Assembly: GCA_947475245.1 (NCBI GenBank)
Contig: CANJLW010000001.1
Location: forward strand, 472,025-536,024
Reading direction: 5' to 3'
DNA from: Acetobacteraceae bacterium
GTDB taxonomy: Bacteria > Pseudomonadota > Alphaproteobacteria > Acetobacterales > Acetobacteraceae
DNA length: 64,000 bases
Of this stretch, positions 16,362-24,088 are shown in pieces. The notes under the pieces are model-generated. The model made no database searches. It was not told the DNA's origin and worked only from the letters and a program-made list of their open reading frames with translations. Position numbers and translations under genes: made by a program. The first letter of the stretch is position 1, and every line of letters begins with the position of its first letter.

Positions 16362-17378
16362 GTGTCATATCGAGCCAAGCTTAAGCGCTTTTCACTGTAT
16401 GCCATCGGACTGCTGACCGCCGCGACGGTACTGGCACTGCCCGCGGCGTCGAACGCGACACCGAGTTGCACCGCCTCGGCAACGGTCACCTGCTTTGCCG
16501 CGACCGGCGGCATCGTCACCTTCACCGTGGCATCGAATGGGGTGTACAGCTTCCTGGTCTATGGCGGGCAGGGCGGTTCCAATACCGCCGGTGGCGGCCA
16601 CACGGGTGGCCTGGGTGCCGAGATCGGCGGCAGTTTCAACCTGCAGGCCGGCGACATTCTGAAGATTGCCGTCGGCAGCGCCGGTCAAACCGCTGTCAGC
16701 AATGGCGGCGGCGGCGGCGGTAGTTTCGTCGTGCTGACGGGCGGACCGGACGATCCCAGCAACATTGCGATCCCTCTGCTGATCGCCGCGGGGGGCGGCG
16801 GCGCGGGCAACGCGCCGACAGCGGGTATCAATGGTTCCGCGACCACCACCGCGAGCGACGGCGGCAGCGGTCTCGGCGGCACCAATTTCGGGCATGCCGG
16901 CACCGGCGGCAATGGAGCCGGCGCGGCTACCGGGGGAGCGACCGCCGGCGGCGGCACCGGGTTCTCCAGCAACGGCGCGGCCAACAGTACCAATAACGCC
17001 CGGGGGGGTGCCGACTTCGCGAATGGTCTTGCCGGCGGTACCACGGATAATGTGAACGGCGGCGCCGGTGGGTTCGGCGGTGGCGGCGGCGGTGGTCTTG
17101 GTAACACCGGCGGCGGCGGCGGTGGCTATAATGGCGGCGGCGGCGGCTTCAATGGCGGTAACGGCGGCGGTGGCGGATCCTATTTCGCCTCTTCCCTCGG
17201 GACACTCGACCTGTTGGCGGCGATCAGCGGCACCAATACCGGCAATGGACTGGTGGTCCTGACCCAGCAATCCGAAGCAGCCGCGCCGGAGCCCGCATCG
17301 CTTGGCTTGTTCGGTTTGGGCCTCGTCGGTCTGGCGGCGCTGCGCCGACGCTTTCGGCCTGGCGCGCTCCCTGGGTAG
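16362..17378 (+). CDS. Glycine-rich exported protein with PEP-CTERM sorting signal
   Basis: A 338-residue protein with a signal peptide (about 1-33, ending AASNA), a body very rich in Gly, Asn and Ala (GGGG runs from about 110 to 280), and a C-terminal PEP at 309-311, a hydrophobic stretch (LGLFGLGLVGLAAL) and RRR. This is the PEP-CTERM signal recognised by exosortase EpsH/XrtA-type proteases, usually for surface or extracellular-polysaccharide-associated proteins. The start is GTG with GAAGAGGA upstream. No exosortase gene is in this window. The body resembles the glycine-rich fold used in other bacterial surface proteins. Confidence 0.85.
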   Translation: MSYRAKLKRFSLYAIGLLTAATVLALPAASNATPSCTASATVTCFAATGGIVTFTVASNGVYSFLVYGGQGGSNTAGGGHTGGLGAEIGGSFNLQAGDILKIAVGSAGQTAVSNGGGGGGSFVVLTGGPDDPSNIAIPLLIAAGGGGAGNAPTAGINGSATTTASDGGSGLGGTNFGHAGTGGNGAGAATGGATAGGGTGFSSNGAANSTNNARGGADFANGLAGGTTDNVNGGAGGFGGGGGGGLGNTGGGGGGYNGGGGGFNGGNGGGGGSYFASSLGTLDLLAAISGTNTGNGLVVLTQQSEAAAPEPASLGLFGLGLVGLAALRRRFRPGALPG

Positions 17379-17479
17379 GGGAGTGGCTGGGCTGGCGGGA
17401 TCGGCCTTTGGAGATCAAAAAGTCAACGACGGGCGAATGGCCGGCGTGTAGCGGGTGAGTCCTGGATTGCGGCGCGCCG

Positions 17480-17770
17480 TCACCCCGTTGCCGGTCGGAT
17501 CGACAGGCGCAGTCCCAATGCGCCGAGGACCCGCAGCAGCGTGCTCAACTCTGGGTTGCCGTCCTGCCCAAGCGTTCGATACAGCGATTCCCGCGAAAGG
17601 CCGGCTTCCCGGGCCACCCGCGTCATGCCGCGCGCCCGTGCGACCACACCGATCGCATCGGCAATGAAGCCGGGATCGTTGGAGTCCAGCGCATCAGTCA
17701 GATAAGCCGCAATCGCCTCCTCGGACTCGAGATAGGCGGCTGGATCAAACGGGCGCGTTTTGGTCGGCAT
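17480..17770 (-). CDS. HI1420-type addiction-module antitoxin
   Basis: A 96-residue helix-turn-helix protein of the HI1420 (TIGR02684-like) family. It begins with FDPAAYLESEEAIAAYLTDAL and has the HTH region IADAIGVVARARGMTRVAREAGLSRESLYRTL and the tail NPELSTLLRVLGALGLRL. ATG 17770 is chosen because GGAGG stands ten bases upstream; an in-frame ATG at 17779 directly abuts it. The gene overlaps the toxin by 26 bp and follows it, the usual order for this type. It should bind and inhibit the toxin and repress the operon. Confidence 0.88.
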   Translation of the reverse strand: MPTKTRPFDPAAYLESEEAIAAYLTDALDSNDPGFIADAIGVVARARGMTRVAREAGLSRESLYRTLGQDGNPELSTLLRVLGALGLRLSIRPATG

Positions 17771-18074
17771 CGTCTTCATCCTCCAAATCATCGAGCAACG
17801 CTTTCGCGAGCTTGATATCGCGATCCTGAGTGCGTTTGTCGCCTCCGCATAGCAGCACGATCAGAACGCTGCCGCGTTGCACGAAATAGACACGATACCC
17901 CGGCCCATAATCGACACGGAGTTCGCTGATACCCGCACCAACCGGACGAACGTCGCCCGGATTGCCATGTGCGAGACGTTGGACCCGCGCGGCGATGCGC
18001 GCCCGTGCCTGCGCATCGCGCAACCCGGACAGAAATTTCGAGAAGGTGTCTGTTTCTCGAATTCTGATCATCAT
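17745..18074 (-). CDS. HI1419-type (phage Gp49-like) addiction-module toxin
   Basis: A 109-residue RelE-superfamily protein of the TIGR02683 group. Signature parts are FSKFLSGLRDAQARARIAAR, VQRLAHGNPGDVRPVGAGISELRVDYGPGYRVYF and VLLCGGDKRTQDRDIKLAK. These are predicted RNA-cleaving toxins. The C-terminal tail (DDLEDEDDADQ) is unusually acidic and overlaps the antitoxin start. The AT-rich segment just upstream (CTATATAAGATAC, about 18084-18096) probably holds the promoter. Confidence 0.88.
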   Translation of the reverse strand: MMIRIRETDTFSKFLSGLRDAQARARIAARVQRLAHGNPGDVRPVGAGISELRVDYGPGYRVYFVQRGSVLIVLLCGGDKRTQDRDIKLAKALLDDLEDEDDADQNAPV

Positions 18075-18216
18075 AATACTGTGCTATATAAGATACATGC
18101 GGTCAAGGGCAAGCAAACTGATTTGCGGTCTATGATTTGCCTGTTCCCTGCGGCGGCCGGGGCGTCGTCTTCAAGTTGCGTGTACTTAACGACAACCGTC
18201 AGGTGACGGTTTACGC

Positions 18217-18501
18217 ATGCCCATGATCCTGAAACCTCGCCACAAGTGCTTTGAGCGTCTTTTCTCCGAGGGAAACACCAGCTTACTCAACGCTCAATTG
18301 GCCGCGAAGTTGCGCCGAATGTTGATTATGCTTGATCCTGGCAAAGACCCATCGGCGTTGAACCTGCCGGGGTACCGGTTGCATCCCCTCAAGGGGGAAC
18401 GAAGCGGCCAATGGTCGGCAACCGTATCGGGCAACTGGCGGCTGGTATTTGAATTTGAAGGCGAAAACGCCACCAACGTCGATCTTGTCGATTACCATTG
18501 A
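18217..18501 (+). CDS. higB: HigB-type toxin, second copy
   Basis: A 94-residue RelE/HigB-fold protein: [50 protein letters not shown], and [23 protein letters not shown]. The ATG at 18217 has AGGTGA ten bases upstream; ATG 18223 is an alternative. It differs clearly from the higB at 3.1 kb, so it is a separate acquisition rather than a duplicate. An imperfect palindrome GCAAA-N4-TTTGC at 18113-18126 with another ATTTGC at 18135 lies upstream and could be an operator. Confidence 0.9.
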   Translation: MPMILKPRHKCFERLFSEGNTSLLNAQLAAKLRRMLIMLDPGKDPSALNLPGYRLHPLKGERSGQWSATVSGNWRLVFEFEGENATNVDLVDYH

Positions 18502-18515
18502 TAAAGGGTAGCGCT

Positions 18516-18815
18516 ATGCAGATGTATGACCCACCACACCCCGGCGAGATCATTCGCCAGGATTGTCTCGAACCACTCCACCTCACGGTAACGGCGGCGT
18601 GGCTTGGCGTGTCCCGTCAGTCGCTTTCGGAACTGCTCAACGGACATAACGGGTTGTCAGCGGAAATGGCGATCCGTTTGGAAAAGGCCGGATGGAGCAA
18701 CGCGGAAACCTGGCCGGGCATCCGGCTTGCCCATGACCGTTTCCAGGCAAAGCGTAACGCGGATGCGATCACCGTACGGCCGTATCCGGTACATGAGTTG
18801 CCTGCTTCAACTTAA
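18516..18815 (+). CDS. higA: HigA-type antitoxin, second copy
   Basis: A 99-residue protein beginning [39 protein letters not shown], the standard HigA/VapI helix-turn-helix, then [22 protein letters not shown]. The ATG at 18516 follows AAAGGG at a good distance, 14 bp after the toxin stop. It pairs with the preceding HigB and probably represses the shared promoter. Confidence 0.9.
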   Translation: MQMYDPPHPGEIIRQDCLEPLHLTVTAAWLGVSRQSLSELLNGHNGLSAEMAIRLEKAGWSNAETWPGIRLAHDRFQAKRNADAITVRPYPVHELPAST

Positions 18816-19117
18816 GCGATGCTTCGATCGGCGGAGCGAGCGGTGAAGTCCCCGGTCACAAACCAGGTCCAGGAATTCCGGTTCTTCACCACGGAGAATA
18901 CCGAGACCCACCAAGGTGCACGAAGCGTGACATCGCCCGACACACCCTTTGTGTATCCTCGGTGGTCCTCTGCGTCCTTTGTGGTGAAAAAATGCGGCCC
19001 CGATCCCAGATTGTCCCCACCGGCCGCCCCGAACGACCGCCCCGCAACAAGACGCGAGGATGGTTGCCGAACGCTGAGATATGCTAAACACAGGCACGAG
19101 AATGAGAGGACCGAACA
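18816..19117. other. 302-bp intergenic region carrying an imperfect inverted repeat
   Basis: No gene is seen. It holds the inverted repeat described at 18885-18988 and the upstream region of msrA; a GAGAGGA ribosome site lies just before the msrA ATG. Confidence 0.5.
18885..18988. repeat. Imperfect inverted repeat with TTCACCAC termini (dispersed-repeat type)
   Basis: The left arm starts TTCACCACGGAGAATACCGA at 18885 and the right arm ends GTCCTTTGTGGTGAA at 18988. Read in reverse complement, the right arm also starts TTCACCAC and continues GAGGACCACCGAGG...CACAAAG, matching GAGACCCACCAAGG...CACGAAG of the left arm with scattered differences over about 40 bp. Sequences of the form TTCACCACGGAG...CTCCGTGGTGAA occur as intergenic repeats in many environmental proteobacteria. 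The transcript would fold into a long hairpin. It sits between higBA and msrA. Confidence 0.6.
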
Positions 19118-19660
19118 ATGGCTGAGGAAACGGCAACATTAGGCGGCGGATGCTTCTGGTGTCTGGAAGCGGTGTTCAAGGACCTGCGCGGGGTCAGTTG
19201 GGTCATGTCCGGCTATGCTGCCGGCCAGACTCCGAACCCCAGCTATAAAGCCGTTTGCTCCGGCCAGACCGGCCATGCCGAAGTGGTGCAGGTGAAGTTC
19301 GACCCGGCGGAACTCGACTACGCCGATCTGCTGCGTGTGTTCTTCGCGATCCACGACCCAACCACCCGCAACCGGCAGGGCAACGACGTCGGCACGCAGT
19401 ACCGCTCCATCATTCTCACCCACTCCGACGCGCAGGCGGCGACGGCACGGGGGGTGATGAACGAAATCACCGCGTCGAAGATCTGGAGCGCGCCCTTGGT
19501 CACCGAGCTTGAACCCGCCACGGTCTTCTATCAGGCCGAGGAGGAGCATCACGACTACTTCGAGCGCAACCCGTGGAGCGGCTATTGCCAGGTGGTCGTC
19601 GCCCCCAAGGTCGCGAAGTTCCGCAAGCAATTCACCGACAGATTGCGCAAGACGGCCTGA
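19118..19660 (+). CDS. msrA: Peptide-methionine (S)-S-oxide reductase
   Basis: A 180-residue MsrA that reduces the S epimer of methionine sulfoxide in proteins and free methionine. The catalytic motif GGGCFWCLE is at the N-terminus with the nucleophile at C12; GYAAG, GHAEVVQV, FFAIHDPTTRNRQGNDVGTQYRS and the conserved acidic/aromatic YQAEEEHHDYF follow. The cytoplasmic form is expected since no signal peptide is present. GAGAGGA stands just upstream of the ATG. No msrB is nearby. Confidence 0.95.
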   Translation: MAEETATLGGGCFWCLEAVFKDLRGVSWVMSGYAAGQTPNPSYKAVCSGQTGHAEVVQVKFDPAELDYADLLRVFFAIHDPTTRNRQGNDVGTQYRSIILTHSDAQAATARGVMNEITASKIWSAPLVTELEPATVFYQAEEEHHDYFERNPWSGYCQVVVAPKVAKFRKQFTDRLRKTA

Positions 19661-19732
19661 AGCCTTCATCCGTTTACCGACGACCGAGACCGATACCAAA
19701 AGCCGAGCGGGTGCCGGCGAAAGGGAGAAACG

Positions 19733-20929
19733 ATGGACCTGAATTTTACGGATGAGGAATTGGCCTTTCGCGATGAAGCGCGCCGCTTTTTCCGCACCGC
19801 CATTCCCCAGTCGATCCGAGCCAAGGTCGCGGAAGGCGAAGGCCTGACCAAGGACGATATGGTTACCAGCCAGCGCATTCTGAACCAGCACGGGTGGTGC
19901 ACGGTGAACTGGCCGGTCGCCTGGGGCGGTAAAGACTGGTCGCCGGTTCAGATCTATCTCTACCAGGACGAAATGCAGCAGGCGGACGTCCCGACGCCGA
20001 TTGCCTTCAACGTCTCCATGGTCGGTCCCGTCATCGCCCAGTTCGGCAGTGAAGAGCAAAAGCAGCGCTTCCTGCCCGCCACCGCGAACGCGGACATCTT
20101 CTGGTGTCAGGGCTTTTCAGAGCCGGGATCGGGGTCCGACCTCGCGTCTCTGCGGACGCGCGCCGAACGCAAGGGCGATAAGTATATCGTCAACGGTCAG
20201 AAGATTTGGACCACGCTGGCGCAATATGCCGACTGGATTTTCTGCCTGGTGCGCACCGACACCGCGGTGAAGCAGCAGGAAGGCATCTCGTTCTTGCTGA
20301 TCGACATGAAGACTCCGGGCATCACCGTGCGCCCGATCATCACCATCGACGGCGGTCGCGAGGTGAACGAGGTGTTCTTCGACAATGTCGAAGTGCCCGT
20401 CGAAAACCTGGTCGGTCAGGAAAACAAGGGCTGGGATTACGCCAAATTCCTGCTCGGCAATGAACGCACCGGCATCGCGCGCGTCGGCAACTCCAAGGCC
20501 AAGGTGATCCGGATCAAGGAACTGGCGTCGCTTGAATTCGCCGGCGGCCGCCCGCTGATCGAGGATACGAAGTTCCGCGAAAAACTTGCCGCCGTCGAGA
20601 TCGAGCTCAAGGCGCTGGAAATGACCCAGCTTCGGGTCGTCGCCGATGAGCGTAAGTTGGAAAAAGGGCGGCAAAACCCGGCTTCGTCGATCCTGAAGCT
20701 GAAAGGCTCCGTCATCCAGCAGCAACTGACGGAACTGCTGATGGATGTCGTCGGCCCCTATGCCATGCCGTATCAACGGGACTTCGACGGCAACAACGAA
20801 CCCGCGATCGGCCCTGAGTACGCGTCCGAGGCGGCGCCGATGTACTTCAACTACCGGAAGGTGTCGATTTACGGCGGCTCTAACGAAATCCAACGGAACA
20901 TCATCGCCAAGGCGATTTTGGGTCTCTGA
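19733..20929 (+). CDS. Acyl-CoA dehydrogenase, large subunit (PimC-like)
   Basis: A 398-residue flavoprotein that introduces a trans-2 double bond into an acyl-CoA. It shows the FAD-contact motif CQGFSEPGSGSDLASL, the substrate/FAD loop QKIWTTLAQYADW, and IYGGSNEIQRNI near the C-terminus. The Glu of the usual YEGT motif is replaced by Gly, as in some heteromeric acyl-CoA dehydrogenases. It is followed after 26 bp by a second, different acyl-CoA dehydrogenase; together they resemble the PimC/PimD pair used on dicarboxylyl-CoA (pimeloyl-CoA) chains. The substrate is inferred from resemblance. Confidence 0.85.
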   Translation: MDLNFTDEELAFRDEARRFFRTAIPQSIRAKVAEGEGLTKDDMVTSQRILNQHGWCTVNWPVAWGGKDWSPVQIYLYQDEMQQADVPTPIAFNVSMVGPVIAQFGSEEQKQRFLPATANADIFWCQGFSEPGSGSDLASLRTRAERKGDKYIVNGQKIWTTLAQYADWIFCLVRTDTAVKQQEGISFLLIDMKTPGITVRPIITIDGGREVNEVFFDNVEVPVENLVGQENKGWDYAKFLLGNERTGIARVGNSKAKVIRIKELASLEFAGGRPLIEDTKFREKLAAVEIELKALEMTQLRVVADERKLEKGRQNPASSILKLKGSVIQQQLTELLMDVVGPYAMPYQRDFDGNNEPAIGPEYASEAAPMYFNYRKVSIYGGSNEIQRNIIAKAILGL

Positions 20930-20955
20930 TTTCAGCCTCTGTAAGGAATATACCG

Positions 20956-22104
20956 ATGGATTTCGATCTCTCCGACGACCAACGTCTGCTCAAGGAAAGC
21001 GTCGACCGCCTGATCGCGGATCAGTACAAGTTCGAACAACGTAAGAAATATCTGACCGAACCCAAGGGCTGGTCCGACGCCGTTTACGCCCAGCTTGCCG
21101 AACTCGGCCTGCTCGGCTTGACGTTCGAGGAAACCCTCGGGGGTTTCGGCGGCGGTCCGGTCGAGACCATGATCGTGATGGAAGCCTTCGGGCGCGGTCT
21201 GGTGTTGGAGCCGTTTTTCCCAACCGTCATCCTGGGCGGCGGGCTGTTGCGACGGGCCGGTTCGCCCGGGCTGTTGGGTGGATTGGCGCCGGCGATTACG
21301 GCCGGCAAGCTGAAGCTCGCCTTTGCCCATATCGAACGTCACTCCCGCTACGATCTCGGCGATGTCGCAACGACCGCGCGCAAGGAAGGCGGCGCGTGGC
21401 TGTTGAACGGCGCCAAAAGCCTCGTGCTGCATGGCGATACCGCCGATAAGATTTTCGTGACCGCCCGCACATCCGGCGCGCAGCGCGATCGCGACGGCGT
21501 CGGCCTGTTCCTGATTGATGCCAACGCACCCGGCGTCAGCCGTCGCGGCTACTTCAACCAGGACAGGCTGCGGGCGGCGGAAATCACCTTGTCCAATGTG
21601 CGAGTCAGCGGCGATGGCGTTCTGGGCGAATCGATGCTGCCGACGATCGAACACGTGATCGACGAAGCGATCGCCGCACTCTGCGCCGAAGCGGTGGGGG
21701 CGATGCAGGTCATGCACGACACCACCCTGGACTATATGAAAACCCGCAAGCAGTTCGGACGCACGATCGGCTCCTTCCAGGTGCTGCAACACCGCTCCGT
21801 CGACATGCTCGTCGCGCTCGAACAGGCACGCAGCATGGCCATGTTCGCGGCGGTCATGGCTGCCGAGGAAAACCCGATCGAGCGTAAGCGCGCCATTGCC
21901 GCGGCCAAGGCGCAGATTGGTCGTTCGGGGCATCTGATCGGGGAAGAGGCGGTCCAGATCCATGGCGGGATCGGGATGACCAACGAGTACAGCGTCGGCC
22001 ATTCGTTCAAGCGGATGACCATGATCGGGCAGATGTACGGCGATGCCGACGCGCATCTGGCGGTCCTGGCAAGTCTGGGCGGTCTCTTCGGTAAGGCGGC
22101 GTAA
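20956..22104 (+). CDS. Acyl-CoA dehydrogenase, small subunit (PimD-like)
   Basis: A 382-residue acyl-CoA dehydrogenase-fold protein, clearly diverged from the preceding one. It has LGLTFEETLGGFGGGPVET, TRKQFGRTIGSFQVLQHRSVDM, and QIHGGIGMTNEYSVGHSFKRM. The region expected to read YEGT reads YGDAD, and the FAD loop SEPGSGSD is absent. It is therefore likely the structural or CoA-binding half of an alpha2beta2 enzyme with its neighbour. TAAGGAA precedes the ATG. Electrons should pass to EtfAB (48-49.7 kb). Confidence 0.85.
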   Translation: MDFDLSDDQRLLKESVDRLIADQYKFEQRKKYLTEPKGWSDAVYAQLAELGLLGLTFEETLGGFGGGPVETMIVMEAFGRGLVLEPFFPTVILGGGLLRRAGSPGLLGGLAPAITAGKLKLAFAHIERHSRYDLGDVATTARKEGGAWLLNGAKSLVLHGDTADKIFVTARTSGAQRDRDGVGLFLIDANAPGVSRRGYFNQDRLRAAEITLSNVRVSGDGVLGESMLPTIEHVIDEAIAALCAEAVGAMQVMHDTTLDYMKTRKQFGRTIGSFQVLQHRSVDMLVALEQARSMAMFAAVMAAEENPIERKRAIAAAKAQIGRSGHLIGEEAVQIHGGIGMTNEYSVGHSFKRMTMIGQMYGDADAHLAVLASLGGLFGKAA

Positions 22105-22108
22105 GCGC

Positions 22109-22753
22109 ATGCGGGTTGCGCTGCTGGATCTGGACGGCACCCTGTCGGATTCCCGGCCGGGGATCGCCGCGAGTTTCCGGCACACATTGCGCGCGCTTGG
22201 GCACGATCCCGATACGGCGGGCGACCTGACCTGGGCGGTCGGGCCGCCGATCGCGGTGTCGCTGGCGCGGTTGCTGGAACCCTTCGGCGACGACCGCGTC
22301 GACGAAGCGCTGACGATCTATCGCAAGCAATACTCCGACGTCGGCCTGTACGATTGTTCCGCCTATCCCGGCATCGCGGCTATGATGAGCGCATTGCGCT
22401 CGTCTGGGGTCACGATGTGTATCGCGACCTCCAAACGGCGGGATTTCGCCGAACGCGTGATCGACCATCTCGGCCTGCGCGACGGGCTGTTGCGCGTCTA
22501 TGGTGCCGAACCCGGCGGCGGGCTCGATCACAAGCACGATCTGCTCGCTCACATCCTGTCGGCGGAGGGATTCTCGCCCGCCGACTGCGTGATGGTCGGC
22601 GATCGGCTGCACGATATCGAAGCCGCGAAACTGAACACTATCCGCTCGATCGGCGTATTGTGGGGATACGGCGGTCGGGCGGAGCTGGAGGCGGCCGGTG
22701 CCGGCGCGATTGTCGCCGCGCCGGCGGAGGTTGTTCGGCTCGTCGTGGATTGA
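22109..22753 (+). CDS. HAD-superfamily hydrolase, phosphoglycolate-phosphatase-like
   Basis: A 214-residue haloacid-dehalogenase-type phosphatase. Motif I is DLDGTLSDS (nucleophile D7, acid D9), motif II is ATSKR, and motif IV is MVGDRLHDIEAAK. A helical cap follows motif I (residues about 15-80), as in Gph/PpaX. The ATG is 4 bp beyond the acyl-CoA dehydrogenase stop, so it is probably co-transcribed. Members remove phosphate from small metabolites; the substrate is not readable here. Confidence 0.87.
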   Translation: MRVALLDLDGTLSDSRPGIAASFRHTLRALGHDPDTAGDLTWAVGPPIAVSLARLLEPFGDDRVDEALTIYRKQYSDVGLYDCSAYPGIAAMMSALRSSGVTMCIATSKRRDFAERVIDHLGLRDGLLRVYGAEPGGGLDHKHDLLAHILSAEGFSPADCVMVGDRLHDIEAAKLNTIRSIGVLWGYGGRAELEAAGAGAIVAAPAEVVRLVVD

Positions 22754-22757
22754 TCGG

Positions 22758-23987
22758 CTAAACCACGCCGTTCCCGCGTAATGCGTCCACTTCGGCCGGA
22801 CTCAGACCCAACCAGTCCGTCAGGACGTCTGCGGTGTGCTGACCCAGCATCGGCGAGGCCTCCAGCCGCGGCGGCTTGCCGTCGACCCGCACGGGCCAGG
22901 CCGGCATCTTGAATGGCTCGTACTTCGGATGGTGCATCGTCTGCATGATGCCGCGATCGTCGAAGCTGGTGTCGTTCTGCAATTCCATCGTGTCGAAGAC
23001 GGCACCGGCCGGTACGCCGACGGCGCCGACCTGCTGCATGGCTTCCTGCTTGGTGCGTGTCCGGGTCCAGGTCGCGATGATTGCGTCGATCTCTGCCTCG
23101 TTCCTGACGCGGTCGTTGGGCGTCGCGTAGCGCGGGTCGTCGATCAAATCCTCCCGCCCCATCACCTTGCAAAGCCGCACCCAATGCTCCGGGTTCGCTC
23201 TGCTGGTCATGATGTAGACGTAGTCGTTGGAGCCGCCGGGCGCGCAGGGGTACAGTCCGGCGGGGGCATTGTTGGCGCCGCCGGGACGGGCGCCGTTGCG
23301 CTGAACGGGCTTACCCGTGCGCCCCTGGGTCGCGAAGTTCGTGCGCATGTAGTGCAGCATTGCGTCCTGCATCGCGACCTGCAGGCGAAATCCGACGCCG
23401 GTTTTATCGCGCTTGCGCAGGGCGGCGAGGATGCTGATCGCCATTGTCATGCCGGTGCCGGTATCGCCAAGCGACAGGCCCGGCTTGACCGGGGGACGGT
23501 CGCGTTCCCCCGTCACGCTGATCGTGCCCCCGGCGGCCTGCGCGATCATGTCGAAGGCCAGGCTGTGCTCGTGCGGGCTGCCTTCGCCAAAGCCCTTGAT
23601 CTGGCAATAGATGATGCCGGGATTAAGCGCCTTGACCACGTCGTAGCCCAGGCCCAGTCGTTCGATGGTGCCGGGGGCCATGTTTTCCACGCAAATATCG
23701 GCCTTGCGCAGCAGGTCTTTCACCAGGTCCAGCCCCTGTGGAGACTTGAGGTTGACGGTGATCGACTTCTTGTTCGCGTTGAACATGTGGAAGTAATAGG
23801 GGTCGTCGTCGGGCTGGCCGGGGCGCAGGCGACGGCCCGGATCGCCCGTGCGCGGATTTTCGATTTTGACGACTTCGGCGCCGAACCAGGCCAAGGCCTC
23901 GGTGCAGGACGGTCCGGCTTCGAACTGGGTGAAGTCGACGACGCGCACGCCGGCCAGAAAATCGAGGGCGCTGCTATTGTCGGTCAT
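22758..23987 (-). CDS. Class III CoA-transferase (Frc/formyl-CoA-transferase-like), copy A
   Basis: A 409-residue CaiB/BaiF protein. Blocks include FTQFEAGPSCTEALAWFGAEVVKIENP, NANKKSITVNLKSPQG, NMAPGTIERLGLGYDVV, IYCQIKGFGEGSP and the catalytic aspartate D175 in SLGDTGTGM. It is a close paralogue of the gene at 53.3 kb: the motifs correspond almost one to one and the aspartate has the same residue number. Here it converges on the HAD/acyl-CoA dehydrogenase operon and lies downstream of a Liv-type binding protein gene, which may import its substrate acid. Confidence 0.87.
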   Translation of the reverse strand: MTDNSSALDFLAGVRVVDFTQFEAGPSCTEALAWFGAEVVKIENPRTGDPGRRLRPGQPDDDPYYFHMFNANKKSITVNLKSPQGLDLVKDLLRKADICVENMAPGTIERLGLGYDVVKALNPGIIYCQIKGFGEGSPHEHSLAFDMIAQAAGGTISVTGERDRPPVKPGLSLGDTGTGMTMAISILAALRKRDKTGVGFRLQVAMQDAMLHYMRTNFATQGRTGKPVQRNGARPGGANNAPAGLYPCAPGGSNDYVYIMTSRANPEHWVRLCKVMGREDLIDDPRYATPNDRVRNEAEIDAIIATWTRTRTKQEAMQQVGAVGVPAGAVFDTMELQNDTSFDDRGIMQTMHHPKYEPFKMPAWPVRVDGKPPRLEASPMLGQHTADVLTDWLGLSPAEVDALRGNGVV

Positions 23988-24050
23988 ACCGTGTGTTTCC
24001 CCGCCTGTTATTGGTCGGGGAACACGATGGCACAGGCAAGGGCGAGGTCA

Positions 24051-24078
24051 ATGGCCGGACGCGGCGATGTCCGGCCAT
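24051..24078 (-). terminator. 10-bp perfect hairpin downstream of the Liv-type binding protein gene
   Basis: ATGGCCGGAC (24051-24060) pairs perfectly with GTCCGGCCAT (24069-24078) around an 8-nt loop. It lies 10 bp beyond the stop of the binding protein gene and before the CoA-transferase gene. No T-run follows on the minus strand, so it may be an attenuating or RNA-stabilising structure rather than a full terminator. Confidence 0.45.
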
Positions 24079-24088
24079 CGATCGGTCG

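Noticed and set aside
16800-17190. Repetitive GGCGGC-rich stretch considered as a CRISPR-like or satellite repeat
   Set aside because: It codes for the glycine runs of the PEP-CTERM protein; there are no equal-length repeats with unique spacers.
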